Of a stretch of DNA of 23,228 bases, positions 16,157 through 23,142 are shown in pieces. Both the position numbers and the translations under genes were made by a program. Position 1 is the stretch's first letter, and every line of letters begins with the position of its first letter. The notes under the pieces are model-generated. The model was not told the origin of the DNA. It saw only the letters and a list, made by a program, of their open reading frames with translations, and did no database searches. Source of the stretch: Clostridium sp. (GTDB lineage Bacteria > Cyanobacteriota > Vampirovibrionia > Gastranaerophilales > Gastranaerophilaceae); contig JAHALR010000016.1 of NCBI GenBank assembly GCA_018362895.1, positions 1-23,228 of the forward strand. Direction: 5' to 3'.

Positions 16157-17305
16157 CTACAAACTAAACCTTTCAACAGGAATAATGAAACAGAAGCTGC
16201 TTCCCTTCATTGATTCTGACTCTACCCATATTTTACCTTTCAAAAGTCTGACAAGGTTATAAACTATGCCAAGAGAAAGGCTTTTGGGAGCAGCTTTTTT
16301 AGCAATATATTTTTCAATATTTGCATACGGGTCAAAAATATTCTCCAAATCAGCTTCACAAATGCCTGCTCCTGTATCATTTACTTTAATCATAAGATAA
16401 GCTTTATCAGGAGTATTCGGATTTACAGAGAAACCTGCCAGCTCCAAAAATTCATTGTCAGGGTGACTGACTACAACCTGAACAGAGCCTATGTCAGTAT
16501 GAGAAACAGCATTCTCAACAAGTATTTTAAGAATCTGTCTCAGCACGTTTTCATCAGAGTAAAGTGTTCTTTTTCCAAGACTGTTCAAATCAAAATTCAA
16601 AATAAGCTTTTTATCATCCGCAGCAGGTTTAAGCTCAGTAAACAATGCTGTCATAAGATTAACAAAATCAAAGTTTTTAAACTCATAATCATATAGACCT
16701 GATTCAAGCTTTGAATATTCAATCAACCCGTTCACAAGCTCCAAAAGCTGCATTGAGTTTTTGTTGATTATTTTCAGATATTTCTCCTGCTTATCATTCA
16801 CTTCACCACCCAGACCTTCGAGAATAGCCTGAGAAAAGCCATTTATTGAATGTATGGGAGACGTAAGCTCGCCGGAAATTTTTGAAAGAAAAGTATTCTT
16901 ATTTTTAGTCAGCTTATTCATATATTCATGCTCAAACATCAGTTTATTCAACATTTTCTGACTGTTTGTAACATCTCTTATAGAGATAATAATTTTTTCT
17001 TCGCCATCATCATATTCCGAGGCTTTTATCTCAAAAAACAAATCGCTGTCCAGTTTTAATTTTGACCGAACAATCACAGAGTCATTTGACTTTGCAAGTT
17101 CGCTCACAAGATTAAAGCCTCCATCAAAAATATCAAGAAGTTCAAGATCAGACAACTCCTCACCTGAAATATTAAAAAGATTCAAAAGATTCTCATTTGC
17201 ATATAAAATTTCACCCGACAAAGAAACAATCAAAACCGCATCCGGATAATAGTTCAGGACATTTTTTTGTTGTTTCTTCTTGAATAAAAAAGAAAATATA
17301 TTCAT
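16157..17305 (-). CDS. PAS-domain histidine kinase-like protein lacking the phospho-acceptor histidine
   Basis: 382 residues from the ATG at 17303-17305 (GGGAG about 11 bases upstream); a TTG at 17321-17323 would add six. No membrane helix, so cytoplasmic. A PAS domain (about 20-110, YPDAVLIVSLSGEILYANEN) is followed by a HisKA-like helix pair (about 130-200) and a HATPase_c domain (about 235-380). The H-box reads FLSKISGELTSPI where FxxxxSHELRTPL is expected: His is replaced by Gly145 (codon GGC) and Arg by Thr. The N-box Asn (N265 in VENAVSHT), the DTGAGI box (D310) and a C-terminal glycine-containing box (LSLGIVYNLV) remain. ATP may bind, but autophosphorylation at the normal site is impossible. 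No response regulator gene adjoins. Confidence 0.88.
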   Translation of the reverse strand: MNIFSFLFKKKQQKNVLNYYPDAVLIVSLSGEILYANENLLNLFNISGEELSDLELLDIFDGGFNLVSELAKSNDSVIVRSKLKLDSDLFFEIKASEYDDGEEKIIISIRDVTNSQKMLNKLMFEHEYMNKLTKNKNTFLSKISGELTSPIHSINGFSQAILEGLGGEVNDKQEKYLKIINKNSMQLLELVNGLIEYSKLESGLYDYEFKNFDFVNLMTALFTELKPAADDKKLILNFDLNSLGKRTLYSDENVLRQILKILVENAVSHTDIGSVQVVVSHPDNEFLELAGFSVNPNTPDKAYLMIKVNDTGAGICEADLENIFDPYANIEKYIAKKAAPKSLSLGIVYNLVRLLKGKIWVESESMKGSSFCFIIPVERFSL

Positions 17306-17351
17306 TTTGTGTAAAGCTCCCAAGTTTTTTCTTCATATTATCATAATTTAA

Positions 17352-17406
17352 CCCAAATAGACAAAATTTGGGAAAATAAAATGCGGTATCAGTAAGACAA
17401 CCGCAT
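17352..17406. promoter_or_regulatory. two inverted repeats in the kinase-tyrA divergent spacer
   Basis: CCCAAAT (17352-17358) pairs with ATTTGGG (17366-17372) around seven bases, the geometry of a dimeric operator. ATGCGGT (17381-17387) pairs with ACCGCAT (17400-17406) around 12 bases. Both lie just upstream of the kinase gene in the 222-base divergent spacer. No binding protein can be named. Confidence 0.4.
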
Positions 17407-17498
17407 AAGTCAAGAAAGGAATGGTTAGACTATTAATATGATTATTATTACAACTTTTTTCATGCCGTGCAAATTTATAAACAAATGTTAACTTAGTG

Positions 17499-17504
17499 TA
17501 TAAT
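17499..17504 (+). promoter_or_regulatory. -10 element of the tyrA promoter
   Basis: A perfect TATAAT ends 23 bases before the tyrA ATG, giving a leader of about 17 bases. The -35 region is weak. The Shine-Dalgarno is also weak (AGAAAG and AGCAGAA only). Confidence 0.4.
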
Positions 17505-17527
17505 AAATAACAGAAAGCAGAACAAAT

Positions 17528-18343
17528 ATGAAAATTGGAATTCTATCGCTGGGTCTCATAGGCGGTTCAATACTGAAAAAGCTGTCCCAATATACCCAAG
17601 ACATAACAATCACAGCTGTCACAGGCAATGAAAAAACTGTTGAGGCGGCAGCGGCATATACTAAAGACGTCTCAAAAGACATCTCAAACCTCAAAAATTG
17701 TGAAATTGTTTTTGTTTGTTCACCGATGAACAAAACACCTGAGATGCTTCAAAAGCTTGAATCTATTGTTTCAAAAGATACGATTGTAGCTGATGTATGC
17801 AGCTTGAAATCTTTTGTCACAGAAAAAAAATATTCCTTTAAATTTATAGGTACACACCCTATGGCAGGAACTGAAAACAGTGGATTTGAAGCCTCTTTCC
17901 CCGAGCTTTTTGAAGGAGCAAAATGGATTATCACACCTGATGAAACAACAGATGAAAAAGATATAGAAAAACTCTCAAAGCTAATCATCCTTACAGGAGC
18001 TGAAATCATTAAAATGAAAGCAGAAGAACATGACAGAGCAGCAGCTCTTATAAGCCATATGCCTATGCTTGTATCACAGGCAATTATGAAAACAGCACTG
18101 AAAAACCCGGCTGCTTTAAAAATGGCATCTAGCGGATTCAAAGACATGACCAGACTTTCGCTTTCCAACACAGAAATGGCTGAAGACATGATTAAGCTGA
18201 ACAGCAAAAATATTTCAGAATATACTGTTGAACTGGTTGAATCAATAAAATCACTTCTTGATAATTCATATAAAGAACAGATCGAAGTCATAAAAGATTT
18301 CAGACAAAAAATGTATACTAATGATGGAAAAAATGCGTTGTAA
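17528..18343 (+). CDS. tyrA: prephenate/arogenate dehydrogenase family protein
   Basis: 271 residues, TyrA family: oxidative decarboxylation of prephenate or arogenate toward tyrosine. An N-terminal Rossmann domain (1-about 155) and a C-terminal helical dimerisation domain are seen. Diagnostic segments are GTHPMAGTENSGFEAS with the catalytic His, AALISHMPMLVSQA and SSGFKDMTRLSLSN. The dinucleotide motif is SLGLIGGS rather than GLGLIGGS, so the first Gly of GxGxxG is Ser7. The second His of the usual SHLPH is Met. Neither rules out function. No ACT or chorismate mutase domain is fused. Substrate (prephenate or arogenate) and cofactor preference cannot be read from sequence by eye. Confidence 0.87.
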   Translation: MKIGILSLGLIGGSILKKLSQYTQDITITAVTGNEKTVEAAAAYTKDVSKDISNLKNCEIVFVCSPMNKTPEMLQKLESIVSKDTIVADVCSLKSFVTEKKYSFKFIGTHPMAGTENSGFEASFPELFEGAKWIITPDETTDEKDIEKLSKLIILTGAEIIKMKAEEHDRAAALISHMPMLVSQAIMKTALKNPAALKMASSGFKDMTRLSLSNTEMAEDMIKLNSKNISEYTVELVESIKSLLDNSYKEQIEVIKDFRQKMYTNDGKNAL

Positions 18344-18359
18344 GTTCTCATCCTAAAGT

Positions 18360-18386
18360 TTGAGATAGAATCTACTTTATTATAAT
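18360..18386 (+). promoter_or_regulatory. candidate promoter for the STAS-like gene
   Basis: TTGAGA (18360-18365), a 15-base spacer and TATAAT (18381-18386). The leader would carry an imperfect inverted repeat, CCCTACA (18396-18402) against TGTTAGGG (18419-18426, one bulged T). The spacer is short, so confidence is limited. Confidence 0.35.
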
Positions 18387-18456
18387 TAAAATAAACCCTA
18401 CACCTGATATTATATAATTGTTAGGGAAAACATATACTAAACAGTCAGGGATGTAG

Positions 18457-18810
18457 ATGAAAATCAAGGATGTTGACAAAGTTTGCATTGTTGATATAGC
18501 AGGGAATGCAATATCGAAATCAGACCTAATAGAATTAAAAAAGATTTTTGAAAAAAAAGTCTTAAAAAAACGTATCGGGATTAACCTGAAAAATGTTCTG
18601 GATACAGGGCACGAATTTTTAGACTTCCTTGAACAATGCTGTGAAAAACAAAAACTTTCGGTCTTTAATGTGAACAATGAAGTTTATTTGATGCTTTTCA
18701 TTCTGAAATATGACAAATATGTAAATATATATCTTAATGAAGAAGACTTTTATTCTGACAAAAAATGTATAGTTTACAGACGCCTGAAGCTTTTGAAAAA
18801 AGCTGCATAA
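18457..18810 (+). CDS. small STAS-like protein
   Basis: 117 residues, preceded by CAGGGA. No firm family match. The pattern fits a divergent STAS (anti-sigma factor antagonist) fold: a first strand VCIVDIAG, helix SKSDLIELKKIFEKK, strand IGINLKNVLDTG, helix HEFLDFLEQCCEK, strand LSVFNVN, helix NEVYLMLFILKY, and strand VNIYLNEEDFY. In STAS antagonists the phosphorylated Ser follows Asp in a D-S-S/A-G motif; here the place reads D49-T50-G51, so T50 could be the equivalent. The tail is basic (RRLKLLKKAA). No anti-sigma kinase lies beside it. Confidence 0.6.
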   Translation: MKIKDVDKVCIVDIAGNAISKSDLIELKKIFEKKVLKKRIGINLKNVLDTGHEFLDFLEQCCEKQKLSVFNVNNEVYLMLFILKYDKYVNIYLNEEDFYSDKKCIVYRRLKLLKKAA

Positions 18811-18865
18811 TAACAGAATTATTAACAAACATTTCTTTCTCGACAAAATCTAAAAAATATAAGAA

Positions 18866-18871
18866 TATAAT
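18866..18871 (+). promoter_or_regulatory. -10 element upstream of the glycosyltransferase gene
   Basis: A perfect TATAAT precedes the gene by 26 bases. TCGACA (18840-18845) is the only -35-like hexamer, but the 20-base spacing is too long, so only the -10 box is offered. GGGGAAG serves as Shine-Dalgarno. Confidence 0.3.
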
Positions 18872-18897
18872 TTTGGAGTATCAATTTTGGGGAAGAG

Positions 18898-20019
18898 ATG
18901 AACAAAGAAGAACTGATAGTAGCCATCCACGGGGACAATAAAGAAACAGGCGGAAGATATAATGTTCTGGCAAGTTTCAATAATGCATTGATAAAAGGAT
19001 TTGAACAGGCCGGCGTAAAAGCAATGTCAACAAAAGAATGTTTTGAAAAAAATATTACTCCAAATCTTGCAATCGCATTGAATGCAACAGGTCTGCCTTT
19101 GTGGCAAAATATCCTGAATAACGGCATAACCAATATAATGTGGAACACAGACTCCATTTTTTATCAAAATTACGAAGTTGTGGAACAGTTCTCGCAATAC
19201 AAAAATTTTGTTCTCTTTAATTCATGTGCTGAAGATACACCTGCAATCCGACACTATTTGCCATCGCTTGTAAGCGGATATATTCCGGGAGGAACAGACT
19301 TAGACTTCTGGAAAAAACAGGATGTTGAAAAAGAATATGACATTACATTTTTCGGCTCAATAGACGACTATGACTCAAGAATTGCACAGCTCAAAGAGAC
19401 AATGCCTGAACTCGTGTTCAAACTTATGATGGATTTCTGTGAAGTAGCTCTCAGTTATCCGGAGCTGTCTTTGTGGCAAATTTATCAGCTTTTTAAAAAG
19501 CAAATCGGACTTAATCTGGACACAGCTCAATATCTGCTGTTATCAAAAAGCATTTCCTACATAATTACATACAAACAGCGTGTAAAAATGATTCAGGCGT
19601 TAAAAGACTTTAACCTCACAATCTTTGGAGAGGGTCCCTGGGAAAAATATATTTCAGGAAACATAAAACTCATCAAGGGAGGTGACATCAGAGAAACAGT
19701 GAATCTGATGAACAAATCCAAAATCACTCTTCATTCTAACCCCTTCCATCTGGCAGGCGGACTTCACGACAGAATCCTGAACGCCAGTGCAATAGAAACA
19801 ATGGTTTTAACAGGATTTAACAGAACAATTAACGCAGAATTCAGTGACTCAATTGTATATTGCGATGCGGTAAATTACTCTGACATAGCAGAAAAAGCCG
19901 ACTATTATTTAAAACATGCTGATGAAAGACAAGAAAAAGCTTCAAAAGCATCAGCTATTGTAAAAGAAAAACACAAATGGTCTGACAGAGCAAAAAGCAT
20001 TCTTGAAATAATTGAATAA
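18898..20019 (+). CDS. glycosyltransferase, GT-B fold (Glyco_trans_1_2/CgeB-like)
   Basis: 373 residues. The C-terminal half has the order typical of CgeB/Glyco_trans_1_2 proteins: IPGGTDLDFW, YDITFFGSIDDYDSRI, LTIFGEGPWEKY, LMNKSKITLHSNPFHLAGGL, HDRILNASAIETMVLTGFN, then an acidic-aromatic end EKHKWSDRAKSILEII. The N-terminal half (about 1-110) includes HGDNKETGGRYNVLASFNNA and a putative acceptor-side domain. Donor and acceptor sugars are unknown; surface polysaccharide or protein glycosylation is possible. No sugar-nucleotide genes are adjacent. No signal peptide. Its stop is one base from the stop of the convergent aldolase-like gene. Confidence 0.8.
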   Translation: MNKEELIVAIHGDNKETGGRYNVLASFNNALIKGFEQAGVKAMSTKECFEKNITPNLAIALNATGLPLWQNILNNGITNIMWNTDSIFYQNYEVVEQFSQYKNFVLFNSCAEDTPAIRHYLPSLVSGYIPGGTDLDFWKKQDVEKEYDITFFGSIDDYDSRIAQLKETMPELVFKLMMDFCEVALSYPELSLWQIYQLFKKQIGLNLDTAQYLLLSKSISYIITYKQRVKMIQALKDFNLTIFGEGPWEKYISGNIKLIKGGDIRETVNLMNKSKITLHSNPFHLAGGLHDRILNASAIETMVLTGFNRTINAEFSDSIVYCDAVNYSDIAEKADYYLKHADERQEKASKASAIVKEKHKWSDRAKSILEIIE

Positions 20020-20020
20020 A

Positions 20021-20632
20021 CTATATTTTTTTCAGCTGTTCAACAGCAAATTTAGCACGCTCTTTTATTTCGGAAAGAGAAGCATTTTTGTACAAACATC
20101 TGCCTAAACCGACAGCAACTGCCCCCTCTTTTAAATAATCGGTAAAATCATCCAGTTCAATTCCACCGGATGGCATCAGATTCAAAAATGGCATAGGTCT
20201 TAGCAAATCTTCAAGATATTCAACCCCGCCCATTGATTTTGCCGGGAAGATTTTTATAAGAGGAATTCTGGACTTCCAAGCATTATAAGCCTCATTCGGA
20301 GTCGAAACAGTAGCAATATGAGGAACTTTATTACCCAGACAAAATTTTAAAAGATTACCCTGAAATACAGGAGAAACTATAATCTGCGCACCTTTGTTAA
20401 TTGCCTCCTGTGCTCTCATAGATGTAATTACACCGCCGGCCATTACTGTAATATCTTTATATTTTTTAAGCTCTTCTATTGCAGGAAGAATAGCACCCTT
20501 TTCCACAGTAATTTCAAAAACTCTGATTCCGCTCTCTATCATTGCACAAGCCTTCTCAACAGCTTCAAGTGGTTCATCAGCTCTTATCACAGCAACAATT
20601 TTATTTTTATAAATTTGTTCAATAGGATTCAC
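20021..20632 (-). CDS. class I KDPG/KHG aldolase-like protein
   Basis: 203 residues from a GTG start (20630-20632) with GGAAG 8 bases upstream. The TIM-barrel Eda family signature is clear: VAVIRADEP, GIRVFEIT with the base E40, the Schiff-base lysine K127 in LIKIFPAKSMGG, and the phosphate-binding ends LMPSGGIELDDF and AVGLGRCLY. Several Eda substrate-site residues differ: the LRT after the catalytic Glu reads VEK (Arg to E44), GAGTV reads AGGVI, and SPG reads SPV. The substrate may therefore not be KDPG. It lies 18 bases downstream of cdaA in the same operon, with no Entner-Doudoroff partner (edd) nearby. Confidence 0.82.
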   Translation of the reverse strand: MNPIEQIYKNKIVAVIRADEPLEAVEKACAMIESGIRVFEITVEKGAILPAIEELKKYKDITVMAGGVITSMRAQEAINKGAQIIVSPVFQGNLLKFCLGNKVPHIATVSTPNEAYNAWKSRIPLIKIFPAKSMGGVEYLEDLLRPMPFLNLMPSGGIELDDFTDYLKEGAVAVGLGRCLYKNASLSEIKERAKFAVEQLKKI

Positions 20633-20650
20633 AACAGATTCTTCCGCTAA

Positions 20651-21571
20651 CTATTTCGACATTTTATCATTCTTTGAACTATTTGCCTGTTTTTTGGTTT
20701 TTATTTTAATAAAATTGAAGACTGTTTTGTTCTCTTCAATCATATCTTCGTCCTCGTAACCAAGCAATATTTCCAAATCTTTTTTCAGCATTGTAATGTC
20801 ATCATACTTTTTCAAAGTTCCGTCAAGAGCAATAGAAACATCACCTGTTTCCTCAGAAACAACAAGACATGCTGAGTCGGAAACTTCGCTCATACCGATT
20901 GCAGCTCTGTGACGTGTACCATATTTCCAGCTGAGTTTTGGATCTTCTGTCAAAGGAAGAAGGACACCGGCTGAACGAACTGTGTCACCTTCTATCACAA
21001 CAGCACCATCATGAAGCGGTGTATTTGGATGAAATATAGTCAAAAGCAGCTCTGTTGAAACAATAGCATCAAGTTGTGTGCCAACATCGGAATAACTGTT
21101 TACGTCATCTTCCCTTTCAAGTACCATCAATGCACCTGTTCTGGTCTTTGAAAGGTATTTTACTGTTTCAATAAGCTCCTTCAAAACATTAACTTTTTGC
21201 GCTTCTTTAAGATTCTTTCGTCCAAAATGATTATGGAAAAGATTTGACTGTCCCAAATAACCGAGAAATTTTCTTATTTCAGGCTGAAATATAATAACAG
21301 CACCAAACATGATGACACTGACCATTGTTCTTAAGAATACACCGAGTATAAGCAGGTTAAACTTTATCAAAATTTCAGAGAACAACCACGCAAGAAGAAG
21401 AATAAAGATACCCTTCACCAGCTTTTCAGACTGTGTACCTTTGATAAATTTTTGATAAACCACCAACAGAAAAGCAGCAATAACAAGGATTTCAAAAACA
21501 TTAATCCAGGTAAATGACCAGTGAAGAGTTTTCATCTGGCTGATTAAGATATCCTTTATTTCTCCTATCAC
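20651..21571 (-). CDS. cdaA: diadenylate cyclase CdaA (c-di-AMP synthase)
   Basis: 306 residues from a GTG start (21569-21571), with AAGGA six bases upstream inside the lysA spacer. Three N-terminal membrane helices (about 20-100) are followed by the DisA_N catalytic domain with both signature motifs: DGA in PLHDGAVVIEGD and RHR in YGTRHRAAIGMSE, preceded by LDAIVSTELLLTIFHPNTP. It condenses two ATP to c-di-AMP, which controls potassium/osmotic balance and cell-wall stress. A charged C-terminal tail (about 275-306) extends beyond the typical length. Usual partners ybbR/cdaR and glmM are not adjacent; instead it sits between lysA and an aldolase-like gene. Confidence 0.95.
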   Translation of the reverse strand: MIGEIKDILISQMKTLHWSFTWINVFEILVIAAFLLVVYQKFIKGTQSEKLVKGIFILLLAWLFSEILIKFNLLILGVFLRTMVSVIMFGAVIIFQPEIRKFLGYLGQSNLFHNHFGRKNLKEAQKVNVLKELIETVKYLSKTRTGALMVLEREDDVNSYSDVGTQLDAIVSTELLLTIFHPNTPLHDGAVVIEGDTVRSAGVLLPLTEDPKLSWKYGTRHRAAIGMSEVSDSACLVVSEETGDVSIALDGTLKKYDDITMLKKDLEILLGYEDEDMIEENKTVFNFIKIKTKKQANSSKNDKMSK

Positions 21572-21583
21572 TTTAAATCCTTA

Positions 21584-22933
21584 CTATACAGCTTTTTCGT
21601 GTGCATTCTTTTTTAATCTGTCCGGAATAACATCCAATGAAACCAAATGCTCATAGTTTTCTCTATCTATAATAATATCAGATTGTGAGTTATTTACAAG
21701 TACCGCAGCAGGTTTTAACACCCTGTTGTAATTGCTGGACATAGAATATCCATAAGCACCTGTGTCATAAAAACAAAGTATATCTCCTTCTTCAAGCTCA
21801 GGCATACAAACATCCTTTATAAGAATATCACCTGATTCACAGAATCTTCCTGCAATGGTAACAGTTTGAGCAAGAGGAGCTTCAGGTTTGTTAGCAACCT
21901 GAGCGGTGTACACAGCTTGATATAAACTGGGTCTCGGGTTGTCTGCCATTCCACCGTCAACTGCAACATATTTTCTTCCGTTTGGAACCTGCTTTGAGCT
22001 TCCAACGGTATAAAGAGTAACACCGGATGTTCCTATTATGCTTCTTCCCGGTTCTATATGAATTTCAGGCTCTGCAACACCATATTTTGAAGCATTATCT
22101 TTTATGGAGGAAATAATCTTTTCTGAAATTTCAAAAATCGAAGGAGGCATATCATTTTCCGTATATTTTATACCAAGTCCGCCCCCCAGATTTATATGAG
22201 TCAAATCTATGCCAAACTTATTTTTCAAACGACCCATTTCTTTCAAAAGAACATCAACTTCATCATAATATATTGAAGTCTCAAAAATTTGTGAACCGAT
22301 ATGAGCATGAAGGCCAACCAGTTTCAAATTTTTGTATTCGTCCAGAATCAGTTCAACAGCTTCATCTACCTGAGTTAAATCAAACCCGAATTTAGAATCA
22401 AGGTGTCCTGTCTGAATGTATTCATGGGTGTGGCACTCAATTCCTGGAGTAACCCTCAGCAGAATTTCTGTCTTTTTTCCAACTGATTTTGATACATTAT
22501 TTAAAAGAGCGAGTTCGAGAAAATTGTCAACAGAAACAAGCCCTACACCATAATTCACTGCCATTTCCAGTTCATCATAAGATTTGTTATTTCCGTTAAA
22601 CAAACATTTCTTCATATCAGCACCAGCTGTGTATGCAGTATATATTTCCCCGCCGGAAACCATATCAAATCCGAATCCCTCTTCATCAAGAATCCTTACA
22701 ACAGCTTTTGTCATAAACGCTTTTGAAGCATAGAGCATACTGATCTTCGAATAAGATTTAAAGGCATCTTTGTATTCACGTGCTATTTTTCTTATTGTTG
22801 CTTCATCAAAGACATACAAAGGAGTTCCGTATTTTTCTGCAAGTTCGACTAAATCACAGCCGCCTATTTCAAGATTTCCGTTATCATTAATTTTTGTTGT
22901 TATAGGTTTTAATGATTGGTTAGCCGTTTTCAT
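21584..22933 (-). CDS. lysA: diaminopimelate decarboxylase
   Basis: 449 residues, PLP enzyme converting meso-diaminopimelate to lysine. The PLP lysine K71 (LYASKAF), HAHIGSQI, the glycine loop INLGGGLGIKY, EPGRSI and the active-site Cys C365 in RFCESGDIL are present, as is the GAYGYSMSSNYN segment near the C-terminus. Length is normal. GAGG precedes the ATG at 22931-22933. It heads the lysA-cdaA-aldolase operon with gaps of 12 and 18 bases, linking a cell-wall precursor drain to c-di-AMP synthesis by position. Confidence 0.96.
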   Translation of the reverse strand: MKTANQSLKPITTKINDNGNLEIGGCDLVELAEKYGTPLYVFDEATIRKIAREYKDAFKSYSKISMLYASKAFMTKAVVRILDEEGFGFDMVSGGEIYTAYTAGADMKKCLFNGNNKSYDELEMAVNYGVGLVSVDNFLELALLNNVSKSVGKKTEILLRVTPGIECHTHEYIQTGHLDSKFGFDLTQVDEAVELILDEYKNLKLVGLHAHIGSQIFETSIYYDEVDVLLKEMGRLKNKFGIDLTHINLGGGLGIKYTENDMPPSIFEISEKIISSIKDNASKYGVAEPEIHIEPGRSIIGTSGVTLYTVGSSKQVPNGRKYVAVDGGMADNPRPSLYQAVYTAQVANKPEAPLAQTVTIAGRFCESGDILIKDVCMPELEEGDILCFYDTGAYGYSMSSNYNRVLKPAAVLVNNSQSDIIIDRENYEHLVSLDVIPDRLKKNAHEKAV

Positions 22934-22950
22934 ATTTTTCCTCTTAATTC

Positions 22951-22984
22951 CTTATATAAATTACCTAAACAATTGTAACACAAT
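22951..22984 (-). promoter_or_regulatory. candidate lysA promoter with overlapping palindrome
   Basis: On the minus strand TTACAA (22978-22973), 16 bases, then TATAAG (22956-22951). The -35 box lies inside the palindrome ATTGT-aac-ACAAT (22972-22984), itself adjoining ACAATTGT (22969-22976). The start point would leave only about 11 bases of leader, which weakens the -10 choice. No lysine riboswitch fits in this space. Confidence 0.3.
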
Positions 22985-23044
22985 CCTTGTTATTAAAAAG
23001 CCCAAAAAGTGGTATTTAATAAATATATAAAACTTATATTAAGA

Positions 23045-23055
23045 ATTGTAACAAT
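23045..23055. repeat. second ATTGT-ACAAT palindrome
   Basis: ATTGT-a-ACAAT, sharing the ten-base direct repeat AATTGTAACA (23044-23053) with 22971-22980. It sits just upstream of a TATAAT (23057-23062) that could serve the gene at 23143. The rest of the 22985-23142 spacer is AT-rich, and I see nothing else definite in it. Confidence 0.4.
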
Positions 23056-23142
23056 ATATAATACATATTGAAATCATATATATCAAAATGTTTTTATATA
23101 AATGTGTAGTAAATCAAAATAAGTAAGTAAAGGATTAAAAAA

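Noticed and set aside
17306..17323. TTG start for the kinase
   Set aside because: The downstream ATG has the GGGAG; the TTG extension would translate that site and adds only six residues.
17438..17491. 17-codon frame with three Phe before tyrA, like an attenuator leader peptide
   Set aside because: It lies upstream of the likely tyrA -10 box (17499), lacks a proper ribosome site, and no terminator hairpin follows.
20033..20045. GCTGTT-c-AACAGC palindrome near the glycosyltransferase/aldolase junction
   Set aside because: Lies within the aldolase-like coding end; the adjacent run is A-rich, not T-rich, in the direction of that gene, so it is not a terminator.
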